This document shows, piece by piece, positions 27,106 through 35,789 of a DNA stretch of 64,000 nt. Position numbers and translations under genes: made by a program. Numbering within the stretch: the first letter of the stretch is position 1; each line of letters opens with the position of its first letter. The notes below the pieces were generated by a model, which saw only the letters and a list, made by a program, of their open reading frames with translations, was not told the origin of the DNA and did no database searches. This stretch comes from JAGRGG01 sp965217265 (GTDB taxonomy: Bacteria > Pseudomonadota > Alphaproteobacteria > Geminicoccales > Geminicoccaceae), in contig CBDCHP010000011.1 of NCBI GenBank assembly GCA_965217265.1, positions 930,001 to 994,000 of the forward strand, read 5' to 3'.

Positions 27106-28263
27106 ATGGCGATCCACGCGACGCTGGACGAATTCGAGGCGCGGACGGCGGCGACGCTGCGCGCGATGGCGGACGCGAGGCTCGACGCGCTCTTATTGTT
27201 CAAGCCCGAGAGCCACTACTGGCTCACCGGCTACGACACGTTCGGCTACTGCTTCTTTCAAGGGCTCGTGCTGAGGGCCGACGGCGGCCTCGCCCTCCTC
27301 ACCCGCTCGGCCGACCTGCGCCAAGCCGGGCACACCTCGATCATCGAGGACGTCAGGGTCTGGCGCGACGCGGCCGACGCCCTGCCGATCGTGGACTTCG
27401 TGGCGCTCCTCGCCGATCTCGGCCTCTCGGGCAAGCGCCTGGGCGTCGAGTGGCGGAGCCAGGGGTTGAGCGGCGCCGACGGCATCGCGCTTCGCGACGC
27501 GCTCGAAGGCTTCGCCACGGCGATCGACGCCTCGACGCTGGTGGGCGAGCTGCGGCTGGTCAAGTCGCCGGCCGAGCTGGACCACGTCCGCCGCGCCGGC
27601 GACCTCGCCGACGCCGCCTACGCCGCCGCCCGCGGGATCGTCGCCCCCGGCGCCGACGAGGGGGCGGTCCTGGCGGCGATGCATAACGCCGTCTTCGCGG
27701 CCGGCGGCGACTACCCCGCCAACCCGTTCATCGTCAATTCCGGCCCCGACGCGCTTCTATGCCGCTACAAGACCGGCCGCCGCCGGCTCGATGCGGACGA
27801 CCAGTTGACGCTGGAGTGGGCCGGGGTCTGGCGCCACTACCACGCGGCGGCGATGCGCACGCTCATCGTCGGGCCCCCGAGCGATTTGCACCAACGCTAC
27901 TTCGCGGCCGCGATCGGGGCGCTCGAAGCCTGCGAGGCGGCGCTCAGGGCGGGGGCCTCGATGGGCGACGTCTTCGCGGCGCACGCGCGGGCCCTCGACC
28001 GGCGCGGCTTGGGCGAACACCGGCTGAACGCCTGCGGCTACGCGCTGGGCGCCACCTACGCCCCGTCCTGGATGGACCACCCCTTCATGTTCTACGCCGG
28101 CAATCCGACGATCATGCGACCAAACATGGTGTTCTTCATCCACATCATCATCGCCGACAGCGCGAGCGGCACGGCGATGAGCCTCGGCCGGACGAGCATC
28201 GTGCGCGACGGCGGGCCGGAGCGGGTCAACGGGCGGCGTCTCGCCGAGACGATCGCCGGCTGA
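27106..28263 (+). CDS. M24-family hydrolase homologue lacking metal ligands (creatinase/ectoine-hydrolase-like)
   Basis: A 385-aa protein with a creatinase N-terminal domain (ALLLFKPESHYWLTGYDTFGYCF) and a pita-bread M24 domain. In metal-dependent prolidases two Asp, one His and two Glu bind the metals; here the first motif reads LEWAGVWRHYHAAAMRT (Asp to Glu and Asp to Ala), the His motif is CGYALGATYAPSWMD (His replaced by Tyr), and the Glu motifs are FFIHIIIAD and MSLGRTSIV. This resembles metal-free M24 members such as creatinase and ectoine hydrolase. The annotation Xaa-Pro peptidase would probably be wrong. Confidence 0.8.
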   Translation: MAIHATLDEFEARTAATLRAMADARLDALLLFKPESHYWLTGYDTFGYCFFQGLVLRADGGLALLTRSADLRQAGHTSIIEDVRVWRDAADALPIVDFVALLADLGLSGKRLGVEWRSQGLSGADGIALRDALEGFATAIDASTLVGELRLVKSPAELDHVRRAGDLADAAYAAARGIVAPGADEGAVLAAMHNAVFAAGGDYPANPFIVNSGPDALLCRYKTGRRRLDADDQLTLEWAGVWRHYHAAAMRTLIVGPPSDLHQRYFAAAIGALEACEAALRAGASMGDVFAAHARALDRRGLGEHRLNACGYALGATYAPSWMDHPFMFYAGNPTIMRPNMVFFIHIIIADSASGTAMSLGRTSIVRDGGPERVNGRRLAETIAG

Positions 28264-28430
28264 AACCGCGGCCTGAAGCACGCATCAAGCGGCGTCCAAT
28301 GGAACCAAGGCAAAAAAACGCGGGTAAGCCAAACTGTTTGCTTGGCGAATCCTGCCGCTTATGACATCTACCGTCGTTGGTTCGCCTCCCTGGGGCGTGA
28401 AACAAAAAAAGATGAGCACAGCCCAACCCG

Positions 28431-31400
28431 ATGCTTGCATTCAATCGGAGTGACCTTGAGCGCCTGTTCGCTCAGACGATCTGGCAAAAAGCTGAAATTC
28501 TCGTTCACGGCGGCGCCGTCGTCGACGTCAGCGTCGAGCGCGACGGCAAGTCGATCATGGGCCGCGTGCGCGACCAGCGCCGCTCGCCCTACACGACGCG
28601 GATCAAGATCGCCAACGGGCGCGGCGGGCGCGTCCGGCTGATGAGCACCTGTACCTGCCTCGTCCACAGCGAGTGCGAGCACGCGGCGGCGACGCTGCTC
28701 GGCCTCCTCGACCAGTCCTCGGCGCCCGACCCCGAGGATGGGTCGGTCGTGGTCGACGGCGAGCTCGACGCCTGGATCGCGGCCGTCAACCAGACGGCGC
28801 GCAACGGCCACGCCGACAACAGCGAGGTTGTCCTCTACCTGCTCGAACCGGCGCAGCGCTCCTGGCGCGAGGCGGGGCTCGCCCAGCCGATGCTGATCAA
28901 GACGGTGCGGGCAAAGCAGGTCCGGGCCGGCATGTACGGCAAGGAGAACCCGATCGCGATCGCCGGCCTCACCGCCGAGCACCCGGCGTCGTGCATCGGC
29001 CTCGACGATCAAGTCATCGGCCGGCTGCTCGGCGGCTTGGGCGCGCACCAGCGCCGCCTGCAAGGCCTCGCCGACGCGACCACGCTGCAGCGGATGCTGG
29101 ACACCGGGCGCTGCCACTGGCGCAACGCGCAGGGCCGGCCACTCAGGGCGGCGGACGCGAGGCCGGGACGCTTTGCTTGGCGCTTCGACGGCGAGGGCCA
29201 GCAGCACGTCGTCTGCGAGGTCGAGGGTGCCGGCGCCGACACGGTGGTCCTCAATCTGGGCGAGCCTTGGTATCTCGACTTGCGGACTGACGAGGTCGGC
29301 CGGGTCGAGACGAAGGTCGGCCGGGCGGTGGCGGGGCTCCTGCTCGCCGCACCCTTGGTGCCGCCCGCGACCGCGACGCTGGTCCGCCAGCGCCTGATGC
29401 CGGCGGCGGAAGCGCTGCCGCTGCCCGAACCGTTGCGCAAGCGCGAGCGGCTGGAGATGCGGCCCGTGCCGGTCTTGCACCTGCACTGCCCGACCCTCAC
29501 CGTGACGCGGGGCCTCGGCTATCGCCGCGAGGAGCAGGAGTTCGCCTGCCCCTTGACCCGCGTCGCCTTCGACTACGCCGGGGCCGAGGTCAACTGGCAG
29601 GACGGCCGGCCCGAACTCAACCACGTCGTCGACAACCGGCTCCTCGTCCTGCCGCGCAACACCCTGTTCGAGGTCCAGGCGATCGAGCGCCTGAACGCGC
29701 TCGGCCTGCAACCGCTGGGGCCAACGGGCCTCGGCCGCTTCGCGCACGAATCGCTGCGCCAGGACTTCACCTTCGAGGAGGACGACGACGGCGACTTGAG
29801 CCTGCGCTGGGTCGAGTTCAACCACAAGGAACTGCCGGGCCTGGAGGCCGACGGCTGGCGCGTCACCTTCGCCGAGGACTACCCGTTCGGCGTCGTCGAC
29901 GAGGTCGGGCCCTGGAGCGTCGACGTCGTCGAGGGCGAGAAGGACTGGTTCGAGCTGGCGCTCACCGTCGAGATCAACGGCGAGCGGCTGCCGCTCTTGC
30001 CGATCCTGCTCGACTTGTTCGAGCGCGCGCCCGAGGCGATGACCCCGGACGCGCTCGACGAGTACGGCGACGAGCCGGTCTACGGCGCCCTGCCGGACGG
30101 GCGCCTTTTGCCGATCCCGGCCGTCCGCTTGAAGGCGATCCTGGAAGCGCTGTTTGAGCAGTTCGCGCAAAAGCGCATCAACCCTGACGGGCGGTTGCGG
30201 CTGCGCGCGGCCGAGGCGACCCGGCTGCGGGCCCTGGAGCAGGACTTGAGCCCGGCCGACCTCGTCTGGCAGGGCGGCGAGCGCCTGCGCGAGCTGGCGG
30301 CCGGTCTCGACGGCGCCGAGGGCCTGCCGGCGCCGCCTTTGCCCGCCGGCCTGAAGGCGACCTTGCGCCCCTATCAGGCGCAGGGCTTCGCGTGGTTGCA
30401 GTTCCTCGCCCGCAACGGCTTCTCGGGCGTGCTCGCCGACGACATGGGCCTCGGCAAGACCTTGCAGGCGCTGACCCACATCCTAGCTGAGAAGAAGGAG
30501 GGCGGGCAAAAGCGGCCGGTCCTGATCGTGGCGCCGACCAGCTTGATCCCGACGTGGCGCAACGAGGCGCGGCGCTTCACGCCCGACCTCAAGTTCCTCG
30601 TCCTGCACGGCAACAACCGCGCCGACCTGTTCGCCGGCATCAAGCGCCACGACGTCGTCCTGACCAGCTACGCCTTGATGCTGCGCGACCGCGACCACCT
30701 CGTGCGGCACCGCTACGCCATGCTGATCCTGGACGAGGCGCAGGCGATCAAGAACCCGAGCACCAAGCTCGCCAAGATCGCCTGCGAACTGAAGGCCGAG
30801 CAGCGGATCGCGCTCTCGGGCACGCCGATCGAGAACCACTTGGGCGAACTGTGGTCGGTCTTCCACTTCCTGATGCCGGGTTTCTTAGGGGACCGCGAGA
30901 CCTTTCGAAAGGTCTTCCGGCAGCAGATCGAGAAGGACGGCGACGAGGGTCGGCAGGCGCTGTTGTCGCGCCGGGTAAGGCCCTTCTTGCTGCGGCGGAC
31001 CAAGGAGCAGGTGGCCTCCGAACTGCCGCCCAAGTCCGAGTTCGTGCGCGAGATCGAGCTCACCGACGTGCAGCGCGACCTCTACGAGAGCGTGCGCTTG
31101 GCGATGCACGCCCGCGTGCGCAGCGAGATCGAGGAGCGCGGCCTCGCCCGTTCGAACATCGCGATCCTCGAAGCCCTCCTCAAGCTGCGGCAGATCTGCT
31201 GCGACCCGCGCCTGTTGAAGACGGCGACGACGACCGAGTCCGGTGCCAAGTACGACATGCTGTTGGAGATGATCGAGACGATGGCCGAGACCGGCCGGCG
31301 GATCATCGTCTTCTCGCAGTTCGTCGAGATGCTGGACTTGATCCAGGCCGGGCTCGTCAAAAGCAAGATCGACCACGTCGTCCTCACCGGCCGCACCAAG

Positions 31401-31754
31401 GACCGCGAGACCCCCGTCGCGCGCTTCCAGGCCGGCGAGGTGCCCGTCTTCCTGATCTCGCTCAAGGCCGGCGGCACCGGCCTCACCCTCACCCGCGCCG
31501 ACACCGTGATCCACTACGACCCCTGGTGGAACCCGGCGGTCGAGGCGCAGGCGACCGACCGGGCGCACCGAATCGGCCAGGACAAGACCGTCTTCGTCTA
31601 TAAGCTGGTCGCGAGCGGCACGGTCGAGGAGAAGATGCTCGAACTCCAGGCGCGCAAGAAGTCGCTGGTCGACGGCATCCTGGGCGGCGTCAGCGGCGGC
31701 ATGGGCCTGAGCGAGGCCGACGTCGAGGACCTGTTCGCGCCGTTGAGCGGTTGA
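28431..31754 (+). CDS. SWIM zinc-finger SNF2-family helicase
   Basis: A 1107-aa Swi2/Snf2 ATPase. An N-terminal SWIM zinc finger is formed by CTCLVHSECEHAAATLLGLL (about 75-94), a middle region has no clear motif, and the helicase core starts near residue 645. The core has LADDMGLGKTLQALTHIL (motif I), DEAQAIKNPSTK (II), LSGTPIENHLGELWS (III), IIVFSQFVEMLDLI (IV), LISLKAGGTGLTL (V) and ATDRAHRIGQDKTV (VI). Bacterial relatives act in DNA or RNA polymerase remodelling. The stop overlaps repeat copy B. Confidence 0.95.
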   Translation: MLAFNRSDLERLFAQTIWQKAEILVHGGAVVDVSVERDGKSIMGRVRDQRRSPYTTRIKIANGRGGRVRLMSTCTCLVHSECEHAAATLLGLLDQSSAPDPEDGSVVVDGELDAWIAAVNQTARNGHADNSEVVLYLLEPAQRSWREAGLAQPMLIKTVRAKQVRAGMYGKENPIAIAGLTAEHPASCIGLDDQVIGRLLGGLGAHQRRLQGLADATTLQRMLDTGRCHWRNAQGRPLRAADARPGRFAWRFDGEGQQHVVCEVEGAGADTVVLNLGEPWYLDLRTDEVGRVETKVGRAVAGLLLAAPLVPPATATLVRQRLMPAAEALPLPEPLRKRERLEMRPVPVLHLHCPTLTVTRGLGYRREEQEFACPLTRVAFDYAGAEVNWQDGRPELNHVVDNRLLVLPRNTLFEVQAIERLNALGLQPLGPTGLGRFAHESLRQDFTFEEDDDGDLSLRWVEFNHKELPGLEADGWRVTFAEDYPFGVVDEVGPWSVDVVEGEKDWFELALTVEINGERLPLLPILLDLFERAPEAMTPDALDEYGDEPVYGALPDGRLLPIPAVRLKAILEALFEQFAQKRINPDGRLRLRAAEATRLRALEQDLSPADLVWQGGERLRELAAGLDGAEGLPAPPLPAGLKATLRPYQAQGFAWLQFLARNGFSGVLADDMGLGKTLQALTHILAEKKEGGQKRPVLIVAPTSLIPTWRNEARRFTPDLKFLVLHGNNRADLFAGIKRHDVVLTSYALMLRDRDHLVRHRYAMLILDEAQAIKNPSTKLAKIACELKAEQRIALSGTPIENHLGELWSVFHFLMPGFLGDRETFRKVFRQQIEKDGDEGRQALLSRRVRPFLLRRTKEQVASELPPKSEFVREIELTDVQRDLYESVRLAMHARVRSEIEERGLARSNIAILEALLKLRQICCDPRLLKTATTTESGAKYDMLLEMIETMAETGRRIIVFSQFVEMLDLIQAGLVKSKIDHVVLTGRTKDRETPVARFQAGEVPVFLISLKAGGTGLTLTRADTVIHYDPWWNPAVEAQATDRAHRIGQDKTVFVYKLVASGTVEEKMLELQARKKSLVDGILGGVSGGMGLSEADVEDLFAPLSG

Positions 31755-31889
31755 ACGCTCCGCGTGCGCTGACGCGCGATCTTTTTCTTCTCTTTTTTGC
31801 TTTTGTTCGAGGCTGGCCCCCGGCGCCGCGGCCAGCCTCCTCCTACGTTAACACCGCACGAAAAGCCTCGCGCCGCGGACGCGAAGCGT
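31753..31889. repeat. Dispersed inverted-arm repeat, copy B
   Basis: This copy begins inside the helicase stop codon (TGAACGCTCCGCG). The left arm runs into a long T-rich stretch (31780-31805); a perfect 10-bp hairpin, GAGGCTGGCC (31809-31818) with GGCCAGCCTC (31830-31839), sits in the centre. The right arm ends GACGCGAAGCGT at 31889, just before the Shine-Dalgarno of the photolyase gene. It likely terminates the helicase transcript. Confidence 0.72.
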
Positions 31890-31905
31890 AAGGAAGTTTT
31901 AACGC

Positions 31906-33459
31906 TTGAAGACCATCCGCCTCGTCCTCGCCGACCAGTTGACGCGCGACTTGAGCGCGCTTCGCGACCTCGACCCGGCGCGCGACGTCGTCTTGATGGT
32001 CGAGGCGGCCGAAGAGACGGCCTACGTGCCGCACCACCCGAAGAAGATCGCCTTTCTCTTCGCGGCGATGCGCCACTTCGCGCGAGGCTTGCGGGACGAG
32101 GGGATCGCGGTCGATTACGTCGTGCTGGACGACCCGGACAACACGGGAAGCTTCAGGGGCGAGGTCGGCCGGGCGCTTCGGCGGCACGCGGCCGATCGCG
32201 TCGTCGTCACCGAGCCCGGCGAGTGGCGCGTGCTCGACGACGTGCGCGGCTGGAAAGCGGCGTTCGGGGTCGGGTTGCAGGTCCGGCTCGACGACCGTTT
32301 CTTGTGCTCGATCCAGGAGTTTCGCCGCTGGGCCGAGGGGCGTAAGGCGCCGCGGATGGAGCACTTCTACCGCGAGATGCGCAAGCGGACCGGCTGGCTG
32401 ATGACGGCAGACGGCCTGCCGGAGAACGGGCGCTGGAACTACGACAAGGAGAACCGCAAGCCGCCCAAGGGCCGGCACCTCTTCGCCCGGCCGGCGGTCT
32501 TCGCGCCGGACGCCACGACCGAGGCCGTCCTCGACTCGGTCGGCCGACGCTTCGGCAACCGCTTCGGCGACTTGCGCCCGTTCTGGTTCGCGGTGACGCG
32601 CGAGCAGGCACTGTTTGCGCTCGACGCCTTCATCAAGGGGGCGCTGCGCCACTTCGGCGACTGGCAGGACGCGATGGTCGAGGGCGAGGACTACCTCTAC
32701 CACTGCGCCCTGTCGCAATACGTCAACGCCGGCCTGCTCACCCCGCGCGAGGTCTGCGAGGCGGCGGTGGCGGCCTACGCCGAGGGGGTGATCCCGATCA
32801 ACAGCGCCGAGGGGTTCTTGCGCCAGATCCTAGGCTGGCGCGAGTACGTGCGCGGGATCTATTGGCTGGAGATGCCAAACTACGTCGAATGCAACGCCTT
32901 GAACGCGACCCGCACCATTCCGGCCTTCTACTGGAACGGCGAGACCGAGATGAATTGCATGCGTCGGGTCATCGACCAGACGCGGCGCGAAGCCCTGTCG
33001 CACCACATCCAACGCCTGATGATTACCGGCAACTTCGCGCTCCTGGCCGGCATCGACCCGCGCCAAGTCCACGAGTGGTACTTGGCCGTCTACGCCGACG
33101 CTTACGAGTGGGTGGAACTGCCCAACACGCTCGGCATGGCGCTCTACGCCGACGGCGGGCTGATGGGCTCGAAACCCTACGCCGGCTCCGGCGCCTACAT
33201 CGACCGGATGTCGACCTTCTGCAAGAACTGCCGCTTTGATGTGAAGCAGAAGGCTGGGCCGGACGCCTGCCCGTTCAACTACCTCTACTGGGACTTCGTC
33301 CTGCGCCACGAGGAGCACTTTGCGCCAAACCCCCGCATGGGGCCGATCGTGCGCAACGCGGCCCGTCTCGACCCTGAGCGCCGGGCCGCGATCGCGGCCG
33401 ACGCGAAACGCTTCCTCGACGGCCTGACACCTTATGCCGGCGAGGCGCACGACGTCTGA
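31906..33459 (+). CDS. Iron-sulfur photolyase/cryptochrome (FeS-BCP, PhrB-like)
   Basis: A 517-aa FAD photolyase of the prokaryotic FeS-BCP class; PhrB of Agrobacterium repairs (6-4) photoproducts. It has the N-terminal antenna domain LRLVLADQL-like (IRLVLADQLTRDLSAL), then the FAD-binding C-domain with LSQYVNAGLLTP, FLRQILGWREYVRG and TLGMALYADGGLMGSKPYAG. Four Cys suited to bind a 4Fe-4S cluster are visible: YVECNAL, CKNC and DACPF. TTG 31906 with AAGGAAG upstream is the start; no ATG is near. Confidence 0.93.
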   Translation: MKTIRLVLADQLTRDLSALRDLDPARDVVLMVEAAEETAYVPHHPKKIAFLFAAMRHFARGLRDEGIAVDYVVLDDPDNTGSFRGEVGRALRRHAADRVVVTEPGEWRVLDDVRGWKAAFGVGLQVRLDDRFLCSIQEFRRWAEGRKAPRMEHFYREMRKRTGWLMTADGLPENGRWNYDKENRKPPKGRHLFARPAVFAPDATTEAVLDSVGRRFGNRFGDLRPFWFAVTREQALFALDAFIKGALRHFGDWQDAMVEGEDYLYHCALSQYVNAGLLTPREVCEAAVAAYAEGVIPINSAEGFLRQILGWREYVRGIYWLEMPNYVECNALNATRTIPAFYWNGETEMNCMRRVIDQTRREALSHHIQRLMITGNFALLAGIDPRQVHEWYLAVYADAYEWVELPNTLGMALYADGGLMGSKPYAGSGAYIDRMSTFCKNCRFDVKQKAGPDACPFNYLYWDFVLRHEEHFAPNPRMGPIVRNAARLDPERRAAIAADAKRFLDGLTPYAGEAHDV

Positions 33460-33560
33460 AGATCACCCGGGTGGACAGACGGCGGGCCGAACCCTAGAAG
33501 GCCCCCCTCTGACAGTCGCCACGCGGCCCAGGTGCCGCCCTCACGAAGGCGCTCGGGGCA

Positions 33561-34127
33561 TTGGACGCAATTTTTTTCTGGCTCGCCGCCCGCTTGGGCC
33601 TTGCCTTTGCCCTCGCAGCGCTCGCGGCGGTGCTGGGCCGAGCGTCCCTCGGCCCTGTGCCCGAGTCGGCGGCGCGGCTCGGCGCGCTGGCCCTGGTCCT
33701 CCTCGTCTTGACGGCGACCGCGCTCTTCTTGGCGCCGCTGGGCCAGGGGCGCACGTTCGCGCCGCTGTTCGGCGTCGGCGTCTTGTGCCTCGGCGGGGCC
33801 TTGTACCTCCGGCGTCGCGGGCCCGTCGCGGTCGTGCCGGCCCGCCTGCGAGCACCGCTGGCCGTCGCCCTCGTCCTGGTGCCGGCCTCGGCTCTGCTCG
33901 GCGAACTGGCGACGCTGGCGACCGTCTTGCCGCTGGCGGCCCTCCTGCTCGCCCTGCTCGACCGCCCCTTGAGCGTCTTGTTGCCGGTCGCCGCGATCGT
34001 CGGCGGGCTCGCGGGTGCCGCCGCACTGGCGCCGACGAATGTCGGAATGGCACTGCTGCCCTGGCTGGGCGTCGGCCTGCTCGCTTGCCTGCCGCGGCCC
34101 CGACGCGCGGCGACCGGCCTTGGCTGA
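33561..34127 (+). CDS. Hydrophobic membrane protein, first gene of a degenerate Liv-like ABC module
   Basis: A 188-aa very hydrophobic protein with about six predicted membrane segments (AARLGLAFALAALAAVLG; LGALALVLLVLTATALFLAPLG; LFGVGVLCLGGALYL; ALVLVPASALLGELATLATVLPLA; VLLPVAAIVGGLAGAAAL; MALLPWLGVGLLACL). No signature is clear by eye, but its place before a LivM-like and a LivG-like gene suggests a shortened LivH-type permease (usual length near 290). The start is TTG 33561. It overlaps the next gene by 8 bases. Confidence 0.6.
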   Translation: MDAIFFWLAARLGLAFALAALAAVLGRASLGPVPESAARLGALALVLLVLTATALFLAPLGQGRTFAPLFGVGVLCLGGALYLRRRGPVAVVPARLRAPLAVALVLVPASALLGELATLATVLPLAALLLALLDRPLSVLLPVAAIVGGLAGAAALAPTNVGMALLPWLGVGLLACLPRPRRAATGLG

Positions 34128-34995
34128 GTCGTGGGCGGCCGAGGCGGCGTGGCTGATCTTGGCGCTGGCGTTGGTCCTGGCGCTGCCGCTCGCCCTGCAC
34201 GTCGCCGGCCCGGCGGGCTGGCCGCTCGTCGCCGAGACGGCGGGCGGGCTCGCCCTCACCCTCGCCGCCCACCTCGCCTTCGACGCCGCCGGGCGGCACG
34301 TCTTCGGCCTCGGCGGCCTCGCGGCCCTGGGCGCCGCCCTGGCGCTCGGCCTCGGCGCCGGGACATGGGGTGCCGGGACCTGGACGCTCGTGCCGCTGGC
34401 GGGGCTCGCAGCACTCCCGGCCGCGGTGGTCCTGGCGCTGTTGGGCCGTCTCAATGATCACTGGCGCTTCGCCGCCCTGTCGCTCGCCCTCGGCGAGGCC
34501 GTGCTGCTGCCGCTCGCCTTTGCCGCCAACGCGCCGCGCGTTCCCGCCGCCGGGGGCCTCGTCGTGCTGCTCATCGGCCTGAGCATCACTGCGGCGCTCG
34601 TGATAGGCGTCGGCCGCTCGCCGCTCGCCGCGGCGCTGCGCGCGGCGCGCACCCACCCGCGGCTGGGCGCTGTGCTCGGCGTGCGCCGCCCCGCCGGCCG
34701 GGCGCTCGTGCTGCTGGTCGCGGGCCTGCTCGCCGGGCTCGGCGGCGGGATGATCGCGCTCGGGACCGGCGGGCCCTACCCCGCCTGGAGCACCCTGTCG
34801 CTCGTGGCACCGGCCGCCGTCGTGATCGGCGGCGGCTCGCGCCCGCTCGCCTGCCTCACGCTGCTGCCGCTCCTCGTCCTGCCGCGCGTCGCCGCCGACC
34901 TGGCACCGGAACTGCCCGACCTTGCCCTGCCGATGGCGGCCGTCGGCCTCGGCCTCAACCTTCTCCTGCACCCGAGAGCGCCCCGACCACGATGA
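34120..34995 (+). CDS. LivM-like branched-chain amino acid permease homologue (divergent)
   Basis: A 291-aa membrane protein. In its middle RLNDHWRFAALSLALGEAVLLP parallels the LivM segment RLRGxYxAIxTLxFGE, and SPLAAALRAARTHPRLGAVLGVRR parallels the conserved cytoplasmic loop SRxGRALxAIRxxxxxAxxxGI, followed by segments LVLLVAGLLAGLGGGMIAL and SLVAPAAVVIGGGSRPLACLTLLPLL. The TTG at 34120 overlaps the preceding stop; an open frame further upstream to 34015 lies inside that gene. Its own stop overlaps the LivG-like ATG. Confidence 0.72.
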   Translation: MAESWAAEAAWLILALALVLALPLALHVAGPAGWPLVAETAGGLALTLAAHLAFDAAGRHVFGLGGLAALGAALALGLGAGTWGAGTWTLVPLAGLAALPAAVVLALLGRLNDHWRFAALSLALGEAVLLPLAFAANAPRVPAAGGLVVLLIGLSITAALVIGVGRSPLAAALRAARTHPRLGAVLGVRRPAGRALVLLVAGLLAGLGGGMIALGTGGPYPAWSTLSLVAPAAVVIGGGSRPLACLTLLPLLVLPRVAADLAPELPDLALPMAAVGLGLNLLLHPRAPRPR

Positions 34996-35642
34996 CGCGA
35001 CCCCTCTTCGTCTGCGAGGGTCTGTCGCTGCGGCCGTCGGACCGCCCGTCCGGGATCGGCTTCGCCCTCGACGCCGGCGAGGTTCTGGCGGTCGTCGCAC
35101 CGGACGAGGACGCGGCCCGCCTGCTCGACGCGCTCTCGGGGCTGCGGCCGCCGGCAAACGGCACGGCGCGGCTCGCCGACGCGGGTCTCGACCTGCACGA
35201 CCCGGTAGCACTGGCAAGGGCCGGCATCGCCCGCACGTTTGCCGAGGCGCCGTTGCCGGCCGGGCTCGACCCGCACGGCCTCGTCCTCCTCGCCGATCGG
35301 CTGGCGCGGGGTCCGGCGGTCTGGCGGCTCCTGCGCCGGGCTTGGTCGGGCCGCGACGGCGACGACCGGGACGCGGACGCCCTGCTCGCGTTCGTCGGCC
35401 TGCGCAAGCGCAAGGGTGCTGCCCTCACGCCCCTTGAACACCGACGCGCCGACCTCGCCCGCGCCTTAGCACAGCGCCCGCGCCTCCTCCTGCTCGACCG
35501 GCCGTTCGCGGGCACGGACCCGGCCGAATTCGACCGCTGGCGCCGCCTGATCCGAACGCTCGCCGGCGAGGGGATCGCGATCCTCGTCGCCGATCAGGAC
35601 GCCGGGCGCGTAGCAACCCGCCGCCTCGACGTGGGGGGTTAG
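34992..35642 (+). CDS. LivG-like ABC ATPase homologue without catalytic motifs
   Basis: A 216-aa protein aligning along the LivG fold: GIGFALDAGEVLAVVAPDEDAARLLDALSGLRPPANG, ARAGIARTFAEAPLP, ADALLAFVGLRKRKGAALTPLEHRRADLARALAQRPRLLLLDRPFAGTDPAEFD. Every catalytic element is altered. Walker A GPNGAGKTT is replaced by APDEDAARL, the LSYGQQR signature by LTPLEHR, the Walker B Glu by Arg (LLDRPFAG), and the H-loop EHD by DQD. The frame is intact with a normal length for a shortened LivG. It cannot be expected to hydrolyse ATP. Repeat copy C starts at its stop codon. Confidence 0.8.
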   Translation: MTRPLFVCEGLSLRPSDRPSGIGFALDAGEVLAVVAPDEDAARLLDALSGLRPPANGTARLADAGLDLHDPVALARAGIARTFAEAPLPAGLDPHGLVLLADRLARGPAVWRLLRRAWSGRDGDDRDADALLAFVGLRKRKGAALTPLEHRRADLARALAQRPRLLLLDRPFAGTDPAEFDRWRRLIRTLAGEGIAILVADQDAGRVATRRLDVGG

Positions 35643-35787
35643 AACGCTTCGCGTGCGCTGGCGCGCGGCCTTTTTTCTTTCTTTTTTGCTACTTTGGCCG
35701 GGGCTTGCCCTCGGCGTTGAGGCTAATTCTCAGCGATAAGTTGCAAAAAAGAAGAAAAGAAAGCCCAGCGCAGCCGACGCGAAGCGT
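35642..35787. repeat. Dispersed inverted-arm repeat, copy C
   Basis: It begins in the TAG stop of the LivG-like gene (TTAGAACGCTTCGCG) and its opposite arm ends three bases from the recX stop. The left arm has GCGCTGGCGC pairing followed by a T-rich run (35670-35688); the right arm is the mirror image with an A-rich run. Between convergent genes this would act as a terminator in both directions. The centre (GGCCGGGGCTTGCCCTCGGCGTTGAGGC) is the same as in copy D but with the hairpin eroded. Confidence 0.75.
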
Positions 35788-35789
35788 AA

